64,000 nucleotides of DNA. It comes from Leifsonia sp. EB41. GTDB lineage: Bacteria; Actinomycetota; Actinomycetes; Actinomycetales; Microbacteriaceae. The first letter of the stretch is position 1, and every line of letters starts with the position of its first letter. Positions 1 through 9,008 of the stretch are shown one piece after another. Made by a program: the position numbers and the translations under genes. Location: assembly GCF_041262565.1 (NCBI RefSeq), contig NZ_JBGCCJ010000001.1:1798001-1862000 (forward strand). Reading direction: 5' to 3'. The notes beneath the pieces are model-generated. The model did not search any database. It was not told where the DNA came from and saw nothing but the letters and a program-made list of their open reading frames with translations.

Positions 1-206
1 CGGTCGCGGTGCGCGACATGGGGATGACGGTCGCGGACGCTCTGCGGGCCGCGACGCTCGGTGGCGCGGAGGCGCTGCTCCGGGAGGACGTCGGGCACCT
101 GCGGCCCGGCGCCCGCGCCGACTACGTCGTGCTCGACGCGCCCTCGTGCGTGCACCTGGCGTACCGCCCCGGAGTCCCGCTGGTCGCGCGCACGCACGTC
201 GCCTGA
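1..206 (+). CDS. hutI: Imidazolonepropionase, C-terminal end (partial)
   Basis: The reading frame is open from the left edge and ends at 206, giving about 67 residues of a protein whose start lies outside the window. The fragment has the end of an amidohydrolase-superfamily fold: a helix with [14 protein letters not shown], then a [15 protein letters not shown] strand, which is the usual closing metal-hydrolase motif. The final residues ([16 protein letters not shown]) resemble the end of HutI, which opens the imidazolone ring to formimidoylglutamate. The convergent neighbour is a formimidoylglutamase-like gene, the next step of histidine degradation, and that supports the call. Another amidohydrolase cannot be excluded from this short piece. 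Confidence 0.7.
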   Translation, partial: VAVRDMGMTVADALRAATLGGAEALLREDVGHLRPGARADYVVLDAPSCVHLAYRPGVPLVARTHVA

Positions 207-214
207 CCCGCATC

Positions 215-333
215 ATTCGTGCCGAATGTGGCGTTTCGCGGCGCCGCAGCCGCGATTCGGCACGAATGTGCAGAACGGCGATTCGTGCCGAATGTGCGGT
301 TTCGCAGCGCGAAACGCGACATTCGTGCCGAAT
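215..333. repeat. Four copies of a 13-bp palindromic repeat core between convergent genes
   Basis: The 13-mer ATTCGTGCCGAAT occurs at 215-227, 281-293 and 321-333, and its reverse complement lies at 255-267. Copies 214-227 and 255-268 form a 14-bp hairpin stem. The block fills the gap between the convergent hutI and hutG stop codons. The same core flanks a perfect 20-bp stem at 21126-21184, so this is a repeat family and not only a local terminator. Confidence 0.85.
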
Positions 334-344
334 CGCGGCCCGCG

Positions 345-1241
345 TCAGCGCGACGCGAGGCCGGCGGCGGCCTCGAGGACGAGGAGCGCCGCGAGGCGCA
401 CGGTGCGCTGGTCAGGGGTGTCGGCGGTGGCGTCGACCTCCGCGATGTCGATCGAGCGGACGCGGGAGTCCGCGCCCGCGAGTCGCGCGAACCTCCGCAG
501 CTCCCACGCCGCGATCCCGCCCGGCACCGAGGCAGGGCATCCGGGGGCGACGGCGCGGTCGCACACGTCCACGTCTAGGTCCACGTGAACAGGGCCGCCG
601 GCGGCGCCCGCGACCTCCAGGGCCTCGGCCATCACGTCCTCGACCGGGCGGCGGTGGAGGTCGTCGCGCGGGATGACGGTGATGCCGTACTCCTGCGCCC
701 GCAACGCGTACTCGGCCGAGTTGGCGAAGTCGGCGATGCCGATCTGGACGATCCGGCGGCCGTCGAGTCCGGCCTCCACGAGCCGGCGCACGGGCGAGCC
801 GTTGGAGACGCCGTCGCGGAGGTCGTGGTGGGCGTCGAGCGTCACGAGCCCGGCCGTCGACGCCTCGTCGCCCCAGGCGCCGAGGGCAGCCGGGACGGTG
901 AGGGAGTTGTCGCCGCCGACCGCGACGGTCAGGCGCGAGCGCGAGACGGCCTCCCGCACGGCGTCGATCGCCCGGCGCTCGCCCTCGGGGCCGTCCGGCT
1001 CCGCCACGTCGCCGGCGTCGGCGAACCGGAGCGCCTCGACCGCCAGCTCGGGAACGTGCAGCGAGTAGCGCCGCAGCGCCTCCCGCACGGCGCCCGGTGT
1101 CGCGTGCGCGCCCGTCGGTGACAACGACGTGCGCCAGGTCGGGAGGCCGATCATCGACACATCGACCGTCCCGTCCGGGAGCTCGGCGAGCGACGGCCAG
1201 GAACCGGCGCGGGGCCAGAGGGGATCGACGGAGAGGCTCAT
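345..1241 (-). CDS. hutG: Formimidoylglutamase (arginase/ureohydrolase family)
   Basis: A 298-residue arginase-fold enzyme that would hydrolyse formimidoylglutamate to glutamate and formamide in the cytoplasm. Metal-site motifs are visible: GGDN at 109-112, DAHHD at 136-140, and a later DLDVDVCD segment. The arginase GGDH histidine is replaced by Asn; the same replacement is known in some formimidoylglutamases, which favours HutG over arginase or agmatinase. It converges on hutI. The start ATG at 1241 follows a TAGCGT -10 box (1248-1253, minus strand) by only six bases, so the message is probably leaderless. Confidence 0.8.
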   Translation of the reverse strand: MSLSVDPLWPRAGSWPSLAELPDGTVDVSMIGLPTWRTSLSPTGAHATPGAVREALRRYSLHVPELAVEALRFADAGDVAEPDGPEGERRAIDAVREAVSRSRLTVAVGGDNSLTVPAALGAWGDEASTAGLVTLDAHHDLRDGVSNGSPVRRLVEAGLDGRRIVQIGIADFANSAEYALRAQEYGITVIPRDDLHRRPVEDVMAEALEVAGAAGGPVHVDLDVDVCDRAVAPGCPASVPGGIAAWELRRFARLAGADSRVRSIDIAEVDATADTPDQRTVRLAALLVLEAAAGLASR

Positions 1242-1329
1242 ACCGCGACGCTAGCAATGCCCGCCCGCGCCGGCGCCCGCCACCCCGCCTCCGCTGTCTG
1301 GGATCCCGGACGCACGCCTTCCCCACAAA

Positions 1330-1390
1330 GCCGAGGGGCACGTAAACGCCCCTAAAAGCGCGTTTTCAGGGCGTTTACGTGCCCCTCGGC
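1330..1390. terminator. 21-bp perfect hairpin, repeat family B copy 1
   Basis: Arms 1330-1350 and 1370-1390 are perfectly complementary, and an AAAA/TTTT pairing continues inside the loop. It sits just downstream of the RND transporter stop and upstream of hutG, as expected for a terminator. Its arm sequence (GGGCACGTAA then CGCCCCTAAAA) recurs at 58264-58320. Confidence 0.8.
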
Positions 1391-1400
1391 GGGATGGTGG

Positions 1401-4400
1401 TCAGAGCTGTCGGCCGCCCGCAGGGGTCGTGAACACCGGGGGCTCCGGCGACTCGCCGTCCGGCGCGCCTCCGGCGGGGCCGCCCGTAGCGGCCGCATCG
1501 CCACCCTTCGCCGCCCGGCGGGCGATGCGGCGCTCGCGCGCGCCCTCCACCAGGTTGTACAGGGTCGGCAGCACCACAAGGGTCAGCACCGTGGACGAGA
1601 TCAGGCCGCCGATCACCACGATGGCGAGCGGCTGCGAGATGAAACCACCATGGCCGGTCACGCCCAGCGCCATCGGCGACAGGGCTGCGATGGTCGCAAG
1701 CGCGGTCATCAGGATCGGGCGCAGACGACGGGAGGCGCCGTGCACGACCGCGTCGCCGACCGTCAGACCCCTCGCGCGGTACTGGTTGACGAGGTCGATG
1801 AGCACGATCGCGTTGGTCACCACGATGCCGATCAGCATCAGCACGCCGATGAGCGAGGCGACGCCGAGCGGGATGCCGGAGGCGAGCTGCAGCAGGATGG
1901 CGCCGGTCGCCGCGAACGGCACCGAGACCAGGAGGAGCAGCGGCTGCCGCAGCGAGCGGAACGTCGCCACCATGACGATGTAGACGATCAGGATCGCCGC
2001 GAGCAGCGCGAGCCCGAGCTGACCGAAGGCGCTCGACTGGCTGGACGAGACACCGCCGATCTTCGCCGTGGCGCCGGCCGGGAGGTCGGCGGCCTTGAGC
2101 GCCGTGGTGACATCCGCGTTGGCGGTCGTCAGGTTGTCGGTGGCCGGCGTCGCCGTGACCGTGGAGGTCCGCAGCCCGCGCTCGGTCGTCACGGTCGACG
2201 GGCCCTTGGCCTCGGTGACGGTCGCCACGGAGCTCAGCGGAACGACGCCCTTCGCGGTCGGGATCGGCAGGTCGGACAGCCCGGCGACCGTGGTCGGCGG
2301 GTTGTCGCTCTGCAGGTAGATGTCGAGCGTCGAGTTCTCGATCGCGACGGAGCCGATCTGGGTCGGCTGCATCGCCTGGGAGACGAGCGTGCCGACCGCG
2401 ACCTCGCTGAGGCCGGCCTCCGCCGCCTTCGTCCGGTCGACGCTCACCGACACGTAGGGCAGCGACGCGCTCAGGTTGTCGGTGACCTGCTTGAGCGACT
2501 GGTGCTTCTTCAGTTCGGCGACGACGGAGTCGGTGGCCTTCTGGAGGTCGGCGTTCGAGCTGGCGCTGATGTCCACCTCGATGTCGGTGGAGCCGCCGAA
2601 CCCGCTCGACGCGGACACGGTGATGTCACCGGCGCCGGTGATCGACGCCATCTCGTTCTGGATGGTCGTCTGGAGCTTGTCCTGGTCGGCGTTCGCGTCG
2701 GTCGTGACCGAGAACGTCGTCGCGCCGCCACCACCGGTGAACGCGTCGCGCAGCGACGATCCGCTGGAGCCGATCGAGACCTGCACGGTCTTCACGCCGT
2801 CGGTGTGCAGGAGCTTGTCCTCCACCGTGCGCGCGGCGTCGTCCTTCGCCTGGAGGCTCGCGCCCGGCGCGAGGGTCTGCGACACGGTGAGCGAGTTCTG
2901 GCCGCTCGAGCCGAGGAAGTTGGTCTTGAGCAGCGGGACGGAGAAGAAGGTCAGGATCAGCACGATCACCGCGGCGACGACGGTCAGCACAGAATGCTTC
3001 AGCGTCCAGCGGATGATCGGGAGGTAGCCCCTCTGCAGGAACGACGGGTGCTCCAGCTCGTCATGGCCAGAGGCCGTCGCCTCGGCCACCGACAGGTGCG
3101 CGGCCTCGTCGTCCGACTCGCCGCCCTCGTGCTTGCGGGCCTTCGGCGCGCGCAGGAACCAGTACGCGAGCACCGGCACGATCGTCAGCGCGACCAGCAG
3201 CGACGAGAGCAGCGCGATGGTGACGGTCAGCGCGAACGGCCGGAACAGCTCGCCCGTGACGTCGCCGACGAACGCCAGCGGCAGGAACACCGCGACGGTC
3301 GTGATCGTGGAGGCCGTGATCGCCCCTCCGACCTCCCGCACCGCGCGGATGATCGTGACGGCCCGGTCCACGCCGGGCACGAGTTGCCGTTTGATGTTCT
3401 CGATGACGACGATCGAGTCGTCCACGACGCGGCCGATCGCGATGGTGAGCGCGCCGAGCGTGATGATGTTGAGCGTGTAGCCGCTCGCCCACATCACGAT
3501 GAAGGTGATGAGCACGCTGGTCGGGATGCTGACCACCGTCACGAGCGTGGAGCGCACCGACAGCAGGAACACCAGGATGACGATGACCGCGAACACGAGG
3601 CCGAGCAGGCCCTCCTCGGCGAGCGAGTTGATCGACTGCGTGATGAACGGCGCCTGGTCGAAGACGACGGTGATCTTGGCGTTGTTCCCGAGCTTGGTCT
3701 CCAGGCTCGGGATGAGTGCGGACACCGCGTGCGAAACCGCGACGGTGTTGGCGGAGGGCAGCTTGGTCACCGCGATGGTGAGCGCGGGCTTGCCGTTGAC
3801 GCGGGAGAGCGAGGTGATCGGGTCGTCGTTCTGCACGACCGTCGCGACGTCGCCGATCGTGTGCGGGGTCGAGTTGGCGGCGGCTGCGGCGGCCGCAGCG
3901 GCGGCGGCCTGACTGGAGGCCGCGCCTCCCGCGGTCGCCCCTCCCGAAGCAGCACCCGCGGCACCGCCGGTCGCCCCGGTCGCGCCCGACGAAGCCGTCG
4001 CACCCGTGGACGACTTGATCAGCGGCAGCGCCTGGATGTCCGCAACCGACGTGAGCTGCGCCCCCGACTGGATGGTGAGCGTCTGGCCGTTCTCGGTGAT
4101 CGATCCGCCGGGCAGCAGCACGCCGTTCTGCTGCAGCGCGTCCTTGATCGCCGACGAACTGAGTCCCGCCGCCGCGAGCTTGGCGTTGTCCGGCGTGATG
4201 GTGATGCGCTGGCCGACCTCGCCGACGAGCTGGGCGTCGTTGACCCCGCTCACGGCCTTGATGTCGGGCAGGGCGAGCTTGGTGATGTCGTCGCCGAGCG
4301 TGCGCTGATCGGTGTCGCTGCTCACCGCGAGCTGGATGACGGGAAGGTCGTCGATCGAGCCCGAGAGCACCTGCGGGTTCACCCCGGACGGCAGCGTCGA

Positions 4401-4751
4401 CTTGATGCGGTTGATCGCCTGGTCGATCTTCTGCTCGGCCGTCGCCAGGTCGGTGCCGTACGTGAACTTCGCCGTGATGATCGACTGGTTCGTGCTGCTG
4501 ACCGCGGACGTGGAGTCGAGGTCCGGCACGCCCTGGATGGCGGCCTCCACCGGCGTGCTCACGTCGTGGTTGACGACCTCCGGCGATGCGCCGGGGTAGG
4601 TCGACAGCACGACGAGCTGCGGGAACGTGATCGACGGCGCGAGCTCCTGCTTGAGGCTGGTCAGCGCGTAGCCGCCGAAGATGGCGGCCACGATGGTGAC
4701 GAGCGCGATGAGGGCGCGGTTCTTCATGCTGAGAACGGCGAGATAGTGCAC
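1401..4751 (-). CDS. RND-family efflux transporter (AcrB/SwrC type)
   Basis: A 1116-residue inner-membrane proton-driven exporter of the HAE1/AcrB group, as found in Gram-positives without an outer-membrane partner. The N-terminal TM helix (about 10-31) is followed by a porter domain. TM4 carries the family hallmark GRVVDDSIVVIENI at about 440-452, with the paired Asp residues 444-445 used for proton relay, and a second six-helix bundle closes the protein. An Ala/Gly/Ser-rich insertion at about 247-293, including an 11-Ala run, interrupts the porter domain and is not part of the family core. GTG start with AGGGG about seven bases upstream. The tetR gene lies 144 bp upstream on the same strand and probably controls it. 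Confidence 0.9.
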   Translation of the reverse strand: MHYLAVLSMKNRALIALVTIVAAIFGGYALTSLKQELAPSITFPQLVVLSTYPGASPEVVNHDVSTPVEAAIQGVPDLDSTSAVSSTNQSIITAKFTYGTDLATAEQKIDQAINRIKSTLPSGVNPQVLSGSIDDLPVIQLAVSSDTDQRTLGDDITKLALPDIKAVSGVNDAQLVGEVGQRITITPDNAKLAAAGLSSSAIKDALQQNGVLLPGGSITENGQTLTIQSGAQLTSVADIQALPLIKSSTGATASSGATGATGGAAGAASGGATAGGAASSQAAAAAAAAAAANSTPHTIGDVATVVQNDDPITSLSRVNGKPALTIAVTKLPSANTVAVSHAVSALIPSLETKLGNNAKITVVFDQAPFITQSINSLAEEGLLGLVFAVIVILVFLLSVRSTLVTVVSIPTSVLITFIVMWASGYTLNIITLGALTIAIGRVVDDSIVVIENIKRQLVPGVDRAVTIIRAVREVGGAITASTITTVAVFLPLAFVGDVTGELFRPFALTVTIALLSSLLVALTIVPVLAYWFLRAPKARKHEGGESDDEAAHLSVAEATASGHDELEHPSFLQRGYLPIIRWTLKHSVLTVVAAVIVLILTFFSVPLLKTNFLGSSGQNSLTVSQTLAPGASLQAKDDAARTVEDKLLHTDGVKTVQVSIGSSGSSLRDAFTGGGGATTFSVTTDANADQDKLQTTIQNEMASITGAGDITVSASSGFGGSTDIEVDISASSNADLQKATDSVVAELKKHQSLKQVTDNLSASLPYVSVSVDRTKAAEAGLSEVAVGTLVSQAMQPTQIGSVAIENSTLDIYLQSDNPPTTVAGLSDLPIPTAKGVVPLSSVATVTEAKGPSTVTTERGLRTSTVTATPATDNLTTANADVTTALKAADLPAGATAKIGGVSSSQSSAFGQLGLALLAAILIVYIVMVATFRSLRQPLLLLVSVPFAATGAILLQLASGIPLGVASLIGVLMLIGIVVTNAIVLIDLVNQYRARGLTVGDAVVHGASRRLRPILMTALATIAALSPMALGVTGHGGFISQPLAIVVIGGLISSTVLTLVVLPTLYNLVEGARERRIARRAAKGGDAAATGGPAGGAPDGESPEPPVFTTPAGGRQL

Positions 4752-4895
4752 GGAGGGTCCCCTCGGCGGAAGTGATCGGACTGACGGCGACGACAGAGGC
4801 GCTGCAGAAGTCTCTCATTGCAGGCTGTGCAATTTCCTCATGCCGTGGTACGACTTGGGCCAGGAACCAGGGTCCCACGACTCAGCGCCGGAGGC

Positions 4896-5543
4896 TCAGC
4901 GCAGGCCGCGGATCACCGTCAGGAGCAGGGTCTCCAGGCTCTCGCGGAAGTCGATCCGGAAGCGCGCGAGCTCGGGGTCGAGCTCGTAGGCCTCCGCCAT
5001 GCCGGGCGAGAGCCGGCAGGTCGACCAGATGCCGCCGATCCCGAGGGTCACCGCGCCGACGAAGACCAGCGTGCCGCGCGGGTCGTCGCCGATCCACGGC
5101 TCCGCCAGCGCGCCGAGCCGGGCCGCGTCGCCGAGCAGCGCGCGCTTGTAGGCGAGCGCGACGGGACCGGAGATGTTGTGCTCGAGGATGCCGGGCGCGG
5201 CCGCGCACAGTTCGGCGAAGACGGGACGGTCGGCGGCGGTGTCGGCCACAGCCTCGGCGAGGGATTCGGGCGTGCGGTCGGCGACCGCGGCCAGCCGCTC
5301 CTCCAGCGCGTCGAGCCAGGCCGCGAACTCGCGCCCGTAGAGCTCCAGCAGCACGGCCTCCCGGGACTCGAAGTAGCGGAGTACGTTCGACTTCGCGAGG
5401 CCGACGCGGCGAGCGAGCTCGTTGAGGCTGAGGTCGGCCACACGCGTGTCGGCCAGCATGGCCGCAGCCGCCGTGAGGATGTCCTCCCTGCGCCGCGCGC
5501 GCTGCTCCTCGCTCCGCGCCCGGCTGAACGTCGCCTGGGACAT
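4896..5543 (-). CDS. TetR-family transcriptional regulator
   Basis: A 215-residue protein with a TetR N-terminal helix-turn-helix at about 17-65 (EDILTAAAAML, then LSLNELARRVGLAKSNVLRYF) and a helical C-terminal ligand domain of the YcdC-like type. It is divergent from an SDR and upstream of an RND exporter on its own strand. Two near-identical 21-bp operator-like sites lie in the 90-bp divergent gap, so it most likely represses both directions and responds to an exported or oxidised small molecule. The ligand cannot be told from sequence. Confidence 0.88.
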   Translation of the reverse strand: MSQATFSRARSEEQRARRREDILTAAAAMLADTRVADLSLNELARRVGLAKSNVLRYFESREAVLLELYGREFAAWLDALEERLAAVADRTPESLAEAVADTAADRPVFAELCAAAPGILEHNISGPVALAYKRALLGDAARLGALAEPWIGDDPRGTLVFVGAVTLGIGGIWSTCRLSPGMAEAYELDPELARFRIDFRESLETLLLTVIRGLR

Positions 5544-5558
5544 CGCCCTCCCTCTTGC

Positions 5559-5610
5559 TAACAGACCATCGGTCTATTAGCGTATCCCGTAACAGACCAG
5601 CGGTTCATTA
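5559..5610. promoter_or_regulatory. Pair of TetR operator sites
   Basis: Two 21-bp sites at 5559-5579 and 5590-5610 both begin TAACAGACC and end with ATTA. In the first, AGACC and GGTCT form an inverted repeat (5564-5576); the second keeps the left half but has GGTTC on the right. They are spaced 31 bp apart, three helical turns, between tetR and the divergent SDR gene. Confidence 0.75.
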
Positions 5611-5633
5611 TTTCACGATCAGCGGAGGAAACC

Positions 5634-6572
5634 GTGTACAACGTCCCCGACCAGACTGGACGGCACCTCGTCGTCACCGGCGCCAACAGCGGCACCGGCA
5701 AGGAGGCCACCGCTCGGCTCGCCGCCGCGGGCGCCCGCGTGACGATGGCCGTGCGCTCGCTCGAGAAGGGGGAGGCCGCCCGCGCCGAGCTCCTCGCCCG
5801 CGTCCCCGGCGCCGACCTCCGGCTGCGGCGGATCGACCTCGCCGACTTCGCCAGCGTGCGCGCATTCGCCGAGGGGATCCTGGCCGATGGCGAGCAGATC
5901 GACACCCTGGTCAACAACGCCGGCGTGATGATCCCGCCGAAGCGGATCGAGACGGTCGACGGGTACGAGCTGCAGTTCCAGAGCAACTTCCTCGGCCCGT
6001 TCCTGCTGACGAACCTGCTGCTGCCGCGCCTCCTGGAGGCGCCGAAGCCGCGGGTGGCGACGATGTCGAGCGGGACGGCCGACTTCGGGTCGATCCACTT
6101 CCGTGACCTGCAGTTCGAGCGGCGCTACAGCGCTCCGCGCGCCTACGCGCAGTCCAAGCTGGCCGACCTCCTGATGTCCCTCCGCCTCGCCGAGCTCTCG
6201 GAGACGCGCGGCTGGGGGCTGCTCAGCACAGCGGCGCACCCCGGCTACACGCGCACCAACCTGCAGACCGCCGGCCGCAACCTCGCCCGCGGGGACGCGA
6301 AGCAGCTCCAGCCGTCCAGCCGCACCCTTCTGCCCTCGCAGGGCGTGGAGCAGGGGGCCGAGCCGCTGCTGTTCGCCGCCGCCGACCCGGGCGCGGTGCA
6401 GGGCGGGTACTACGGTCCGTCGCGGATGGCGCTGGTCGGCCCGACCCACCGCGCGCAGATCCCCCGCAGCGCCCGGGGTCGCGACCTCCCCGCCTCGCTG
6501 TGGGCGGTGGCCGCGGAGCTGACGGGCGTGGACGCTCAGACCACGTTGGGCAGCGCAACCGCGTCGAAGTAG
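5634..6572 (+). CDS. SDR-family NAD(P)-dependent oxidoreductase
   Basis: A 312-residue short-chain dehydrogenase resembling retinol-dehydrogenase/WW-oxidoreductase-like SDRs. The cofactor motif TGANSGTG lies near residues 16-23, NNAG near 98, the catalytic Ser in the MSSGT segment, and the YAQSK catalytic Tyr-Lys pair follows. GTG start with GGAGG seven bases upstream. It is divergent from tetR across the two operator sites, so it is probably part of the same regulon as the RND pump. Its 3' end overlaps the convergent MocR gene by 37 bp. Substrate unknown. Confidence 0.85.
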   Translation: MYNVPDQTGRHLVVTGANSGTGKEATARLAAAGARVTMAVRSLEKGEAARAELLARVPGADLRLRRIDLADFASVRAFAEGILADGEQIDTLVNNAGVMIPPKRIETVDGYELQFQSNFLGPFLLTNLLLPRLLEAPKPRVATMSSGTADFGSIHFRDLQFERRYSAPRAYAQSKLADLLMSLRLAELSETRGWGLLSTAAHPGYTRTNLQTAGRNLARGDAKQLQPSSRTLLPSQGVEQGAEPLLFAAADPGAVQGGYYGPSRMALVGPTHRAQIPRSARGRDLPASLWAVAAELTGVDAQTTLGSATASK

Positions 6573-8032
6573 GGCGCGGGCTCCGTCGAGGCGACCGTCC
6601 AGGCCCGCTCCAGCGCGGCGAAAGCCCGTCGCGTCTCGTCCTCGCTGTACGTGATCGGGATGCGCAGGAACCGCTCGAACGCGCCGTCCAGCCCGAACCG
6701 CGGGCCGGCCGCGATGAGGAGGCCATGGTTGCGCGCGGCGAGCGCGAGCGACGAGCTGACCGGCGCGCCGATCCCGATCCACGCCGCGAGGCCGCCGTGC
6801 AGGCGCGGGATGCGCCACTCGGGGAAGACCTCCCCGGCCAGCTGGCGCACGGTCTCCCGGCCCGCGGCGAGCTGCACACGGCGCTCTTCGAGGATCTCCC
6901 GTGTCTGCGGCAGCATCCGCGCGACGACGAGCTGCTCGATCATGGGCGTGCCGAGGTCGGTGGAGGGCTTCGCCGCGATCAGCCGTTGGATCAGCGGGCG
7001 CTCGGCGCGGATCCAGCCGATCCGGAGGCCGCCCCAGAGGCTCTTGGAGGCCGAGCCGATCAGCAGCACGGGCGCGTCGCCGGCCTGGCGGTGGGCGTAG
7101 GTCGGCAGCGGCAGGTACTCGCCCGGCCGGTCGATGTCGAGGTCGGCCGTCGTCTCGTCGCCGACCACGACCGTCCCGTGCGCCGCCGCGGCGGCGAGGA
7201 TGCGCTCGCGGGTCGCCGGCGACATGGACGCGCCGGTCGGGTTGTGGAAGTCCGGGATCAGGTAGGCCAGCGCCGGGCTGGCGCGCCGGATCGCCTGCTC
7301 AGCGGCGTCGGCGTCCCAGCCGTCGTCCCCGGCGGGCTCGCGGCCGTCCGGGTCGAGGGCGTGCGGGGCGTCGTCCGGTGGCGTTACCGTGATCGGGAGG
7401 AGCCGGGCGCCGGCCAGCCGCAGGGCCTCGGTCGCGTGCGGGTAGGTGGGCATCTCGACGAGGGCGCGGTCGCCGCGGGACAGGAAGGTGCGGGCGATGA
7501 GCGCGATGGCCTGTTGCGCGCCGACCGTCACGAGTACCTGGTCGGCCGTGGTCGGGAGGCCGCGCTCGGCATACCGGTCGGCGATGGCCTGGCGGAGGTG
7601 CGGCAGACCGACCGGGTCGTAGCCGGAGTCCGGGAGGAAGTGCGGCAGCTCCTCGGCGGCAGCGCGCGCGGCGGCCGGGAGGGAGGCCGCGGCGGGCAGG
7701 GCCGCCTTGGTGAAGTCGAGCATCCCCTCCCCGCCGGTCATCGGCAGGGCCAGCGCGGGGCCGGGGAGGCGCGCGACGCTGCCGGAGCCGCGCACGCTGT
7801 CGAGGAAGCCGCCCTCCCGGAGCTGCCGGTACGCGGCGCTGACCGTGGTGCGGCTCAGGTCGAGCCTGCCGGCGAGGTCGCGCTCGGCCGGGAGTCGCGT
7901 GCCGATCGGGATGCGGCCATCCAGCACGAGCAGGCGGACGCGGTCGGCCAGCGACTGGTAGCCGGGGGCCGCGCCGCGCCAGTCGCCGAGCAGCGACTCG
8001 AGCGAGCGGGCGGAGAGTTGAGCGTCGGGCAT
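6536..8032 (-). CDS. MocR/PdxR-type regulator (GntR HTH fused to aminotransferase fold)
   Basis: A winged GntR helix-turn-helix at about 20-85 (LADRVRLLVLDGRIPIGTRLPAERDLA) is joined to a fold-type I aminotransferase domain. The PLP-binding lysine is recognisable in SASKSLWGGLRIGW. I start it at ATG 8032 (498 residues, MPDAQLS); an upstream in-frame start at 8074 would run through the inverted-repeat operator. It is divergent from yczE, a pairing conserved in actinobacteria and Bacillus, and probably controls yczE in response to a PLP-linked effector. Confidence 0.9.
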   Translation of the reverse strand: MPDAQLSARSLESLLGDWRGAAPGYQSLADRVRLLVLDGRIPIGTRLPAERDLAGRLDLSRTTVSAAYRQLREGGFLDSVRGSGSVARLPGPALALPMTGGEGMLDFTKAALPAAASLPAAARAAAEELPHFLPDSGYDPVGLPHLRQAIADRYAERGLPTTADQVLVTVGAQQAIALIARTFLSRGDRALVEMPTYPHATEALRLAGARLLPITVTPPDDAPHALDPDGREPAGDDGWDADAAEQAIRRASPALAYLIPDFHNPTGASMSPATRERILAAAAAHGTVVVGDETTADLDIDRPGEYLPLPTYAHRQAGDAPVLLIGSASKSLWGGLRIGWIRAERPLIQRLIAAKPSTDLGTPMIEQLVVARMLPQTREILEERRVQLAAGRETVRQLAGEVFPEWRIPRLHGGLAAWIGIGAPVSSSLALAARNHGLLIAAGPRFGLDGAFERFLRIPITYSEDETRRAFAALERAWTVASTEPAPYFDAVALPNVV

Positions 8033-8049
8033 GCGGGCCACTTTATCCG

Positions 8050-8087
8050 GATTGGCCTCTTGATGTAAGGCCAATCGAGCGATTGGA
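8050..8087. promoter_or_regulatory. MocR operator between mocR and yczE
   Basis: GATTGGCC (8050-8057) and GGCCAATC (8069-8076) form an 8-bp inverted repeat with an 11-base spacer, and a third half-site GATTGGA follows at 8081-8087. The block lies between the divergent starts at 8032 and 8096, as expected for a dimeric MocR regulator. Confidence 0.65.
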
Positions 8088-8095
8088 TTATCAGC

Positions 8096-8992
8096 GTGTC
8101 CCGCTCCTTCCTCACCCGGCGCCTCGGCCAGCTCCTGGTCGGGCTGTTCCTGTACGGCATCGCCATCGCGCTGATGGTGCGGGCGGGGATCGGCGTCTCA
8201 CCGTGGGACGTGCTGGCGCAGGGCGTCTCGTACAAGACGGGCATCCCGTTCGGCCTGGTGACCAACCTGGTCGGCCTCGTCGTGCTGGCCTTCTGGATCC
8301 CGCTGCGGCAGCGGCCGGGACTCGGGACCGTGCTCAACGTCCTCCTGGTCGGGCCGAGCGCGCAGCTCGGGCTCTGGATCATCCCGCAGCAGACCGTGCT
8401 GTGGGCGCAGGTCCTGGTGTTCGTCGCCGGACTGCTGCTGCTGGCCGTCGCCACCGGCCTCTACATCGGGCCGAAGCTCGGGCCGGGGCCGCGCGACGGG
8501 CTGATGACCGGCCTCCACGCCCGCACCGGCCGGCCGATCTGGGCCGTGCGGACGGCCATCGAGGTCACGGTGCTCATCATCGGCTGGTTCCTCGGCGGCA
8601 ACGTCGGCGTCGGGACGCTCGCGTTCGCGCTGCTGGTCGGGCCGCTGTGCAGCCTCACCCTCCCGTTCTTCGCCATCCGGATGCCGGAGCCCGCGCCTGC
8701 GGACGCCGAGCTGGAGGGCGAGCTCGAAGGCACGGCGGAGCAGGGCCCCGGCCTCCGCGCGGAGGGTGCCGACGAGCGGGATGCCGTCCGTTTCGACGTG
8801 CGGGACGGCATCCTGCTCGAATCCGACGCGGCGACCCGCTCGCGCGCGGCTGACCGCGCGGACTCCCCCCTGGTGCGCGGCCCGCAACCCGACCGCGCGC
8901 CGGCCGAGCCTCCGGCCCCGCGCCGCGGCGCCCGCCTCATCGAGGCCCACTGGCTCGACGACCGCCTCACCGGCCGCACCCGCCGCGCCTAG
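8096..8992 (+). CDS. YczE/YitT-like integral membrane protein
   Basis: A 298-residue protein whose first ~200 residues hold about five hydrophobic helices and the YczE-family signature GIGVSPWDVL and GLYIGPKLGPGPRDGLMTGL. The biochemical role of this family is unknown; it regularly sits beside MocR regulators, as here. The last ~95 residues are hydrophilic, rich in Glu, Arg, Ala and Pro, and are an extra cytoplasmic tail relative to the usual ~200-residue family length. GTG start. Confidence 0.85.
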   Translation: MSRSFLTRRLGQLLVGLFLYGIAIALMVRAGIGVSPWDVLAQGVSYKTGIPFGLVTNLVGLVVLAFWIPLRQRPGLGTVLNVLLVGPSAQLGLWIIPQQTVLWAQVLVFVAGLLLLAVATGLYIGPKLGPGPRDGLMTGLHARTGRPIWAVRTAIEVTVLIIGWFLGGNVGVGTLAFALLVGPLCSLTLPFFAIRMPEPAPADAELEGELEGTAEQGPGLRAEGADERDAVRFDVRDGILLESDAATRSRAADRADSPLVRGPQPDRAPAEPPAPRRGARLIEAHWLDDRLTGRTRRA

Positions 8993-9008
8993 CGCCGCGC
9001 GCCGAGAC

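Noticed and set aside
1650-4775. Plus-strand open frame of 1041 codons antisense to the RND gene
   Set aside because: Its translation is Arg/Asp/Gly-rich low complexity with no domain; the minus strand encodes a full RND transporter. It is a GC-rich shadow frame.
8033-8074. Longer MocR start at 8074
   Set aside because: It would place the start codon inside the inverted repeat shared with yczE and adds 14 residues without homology.
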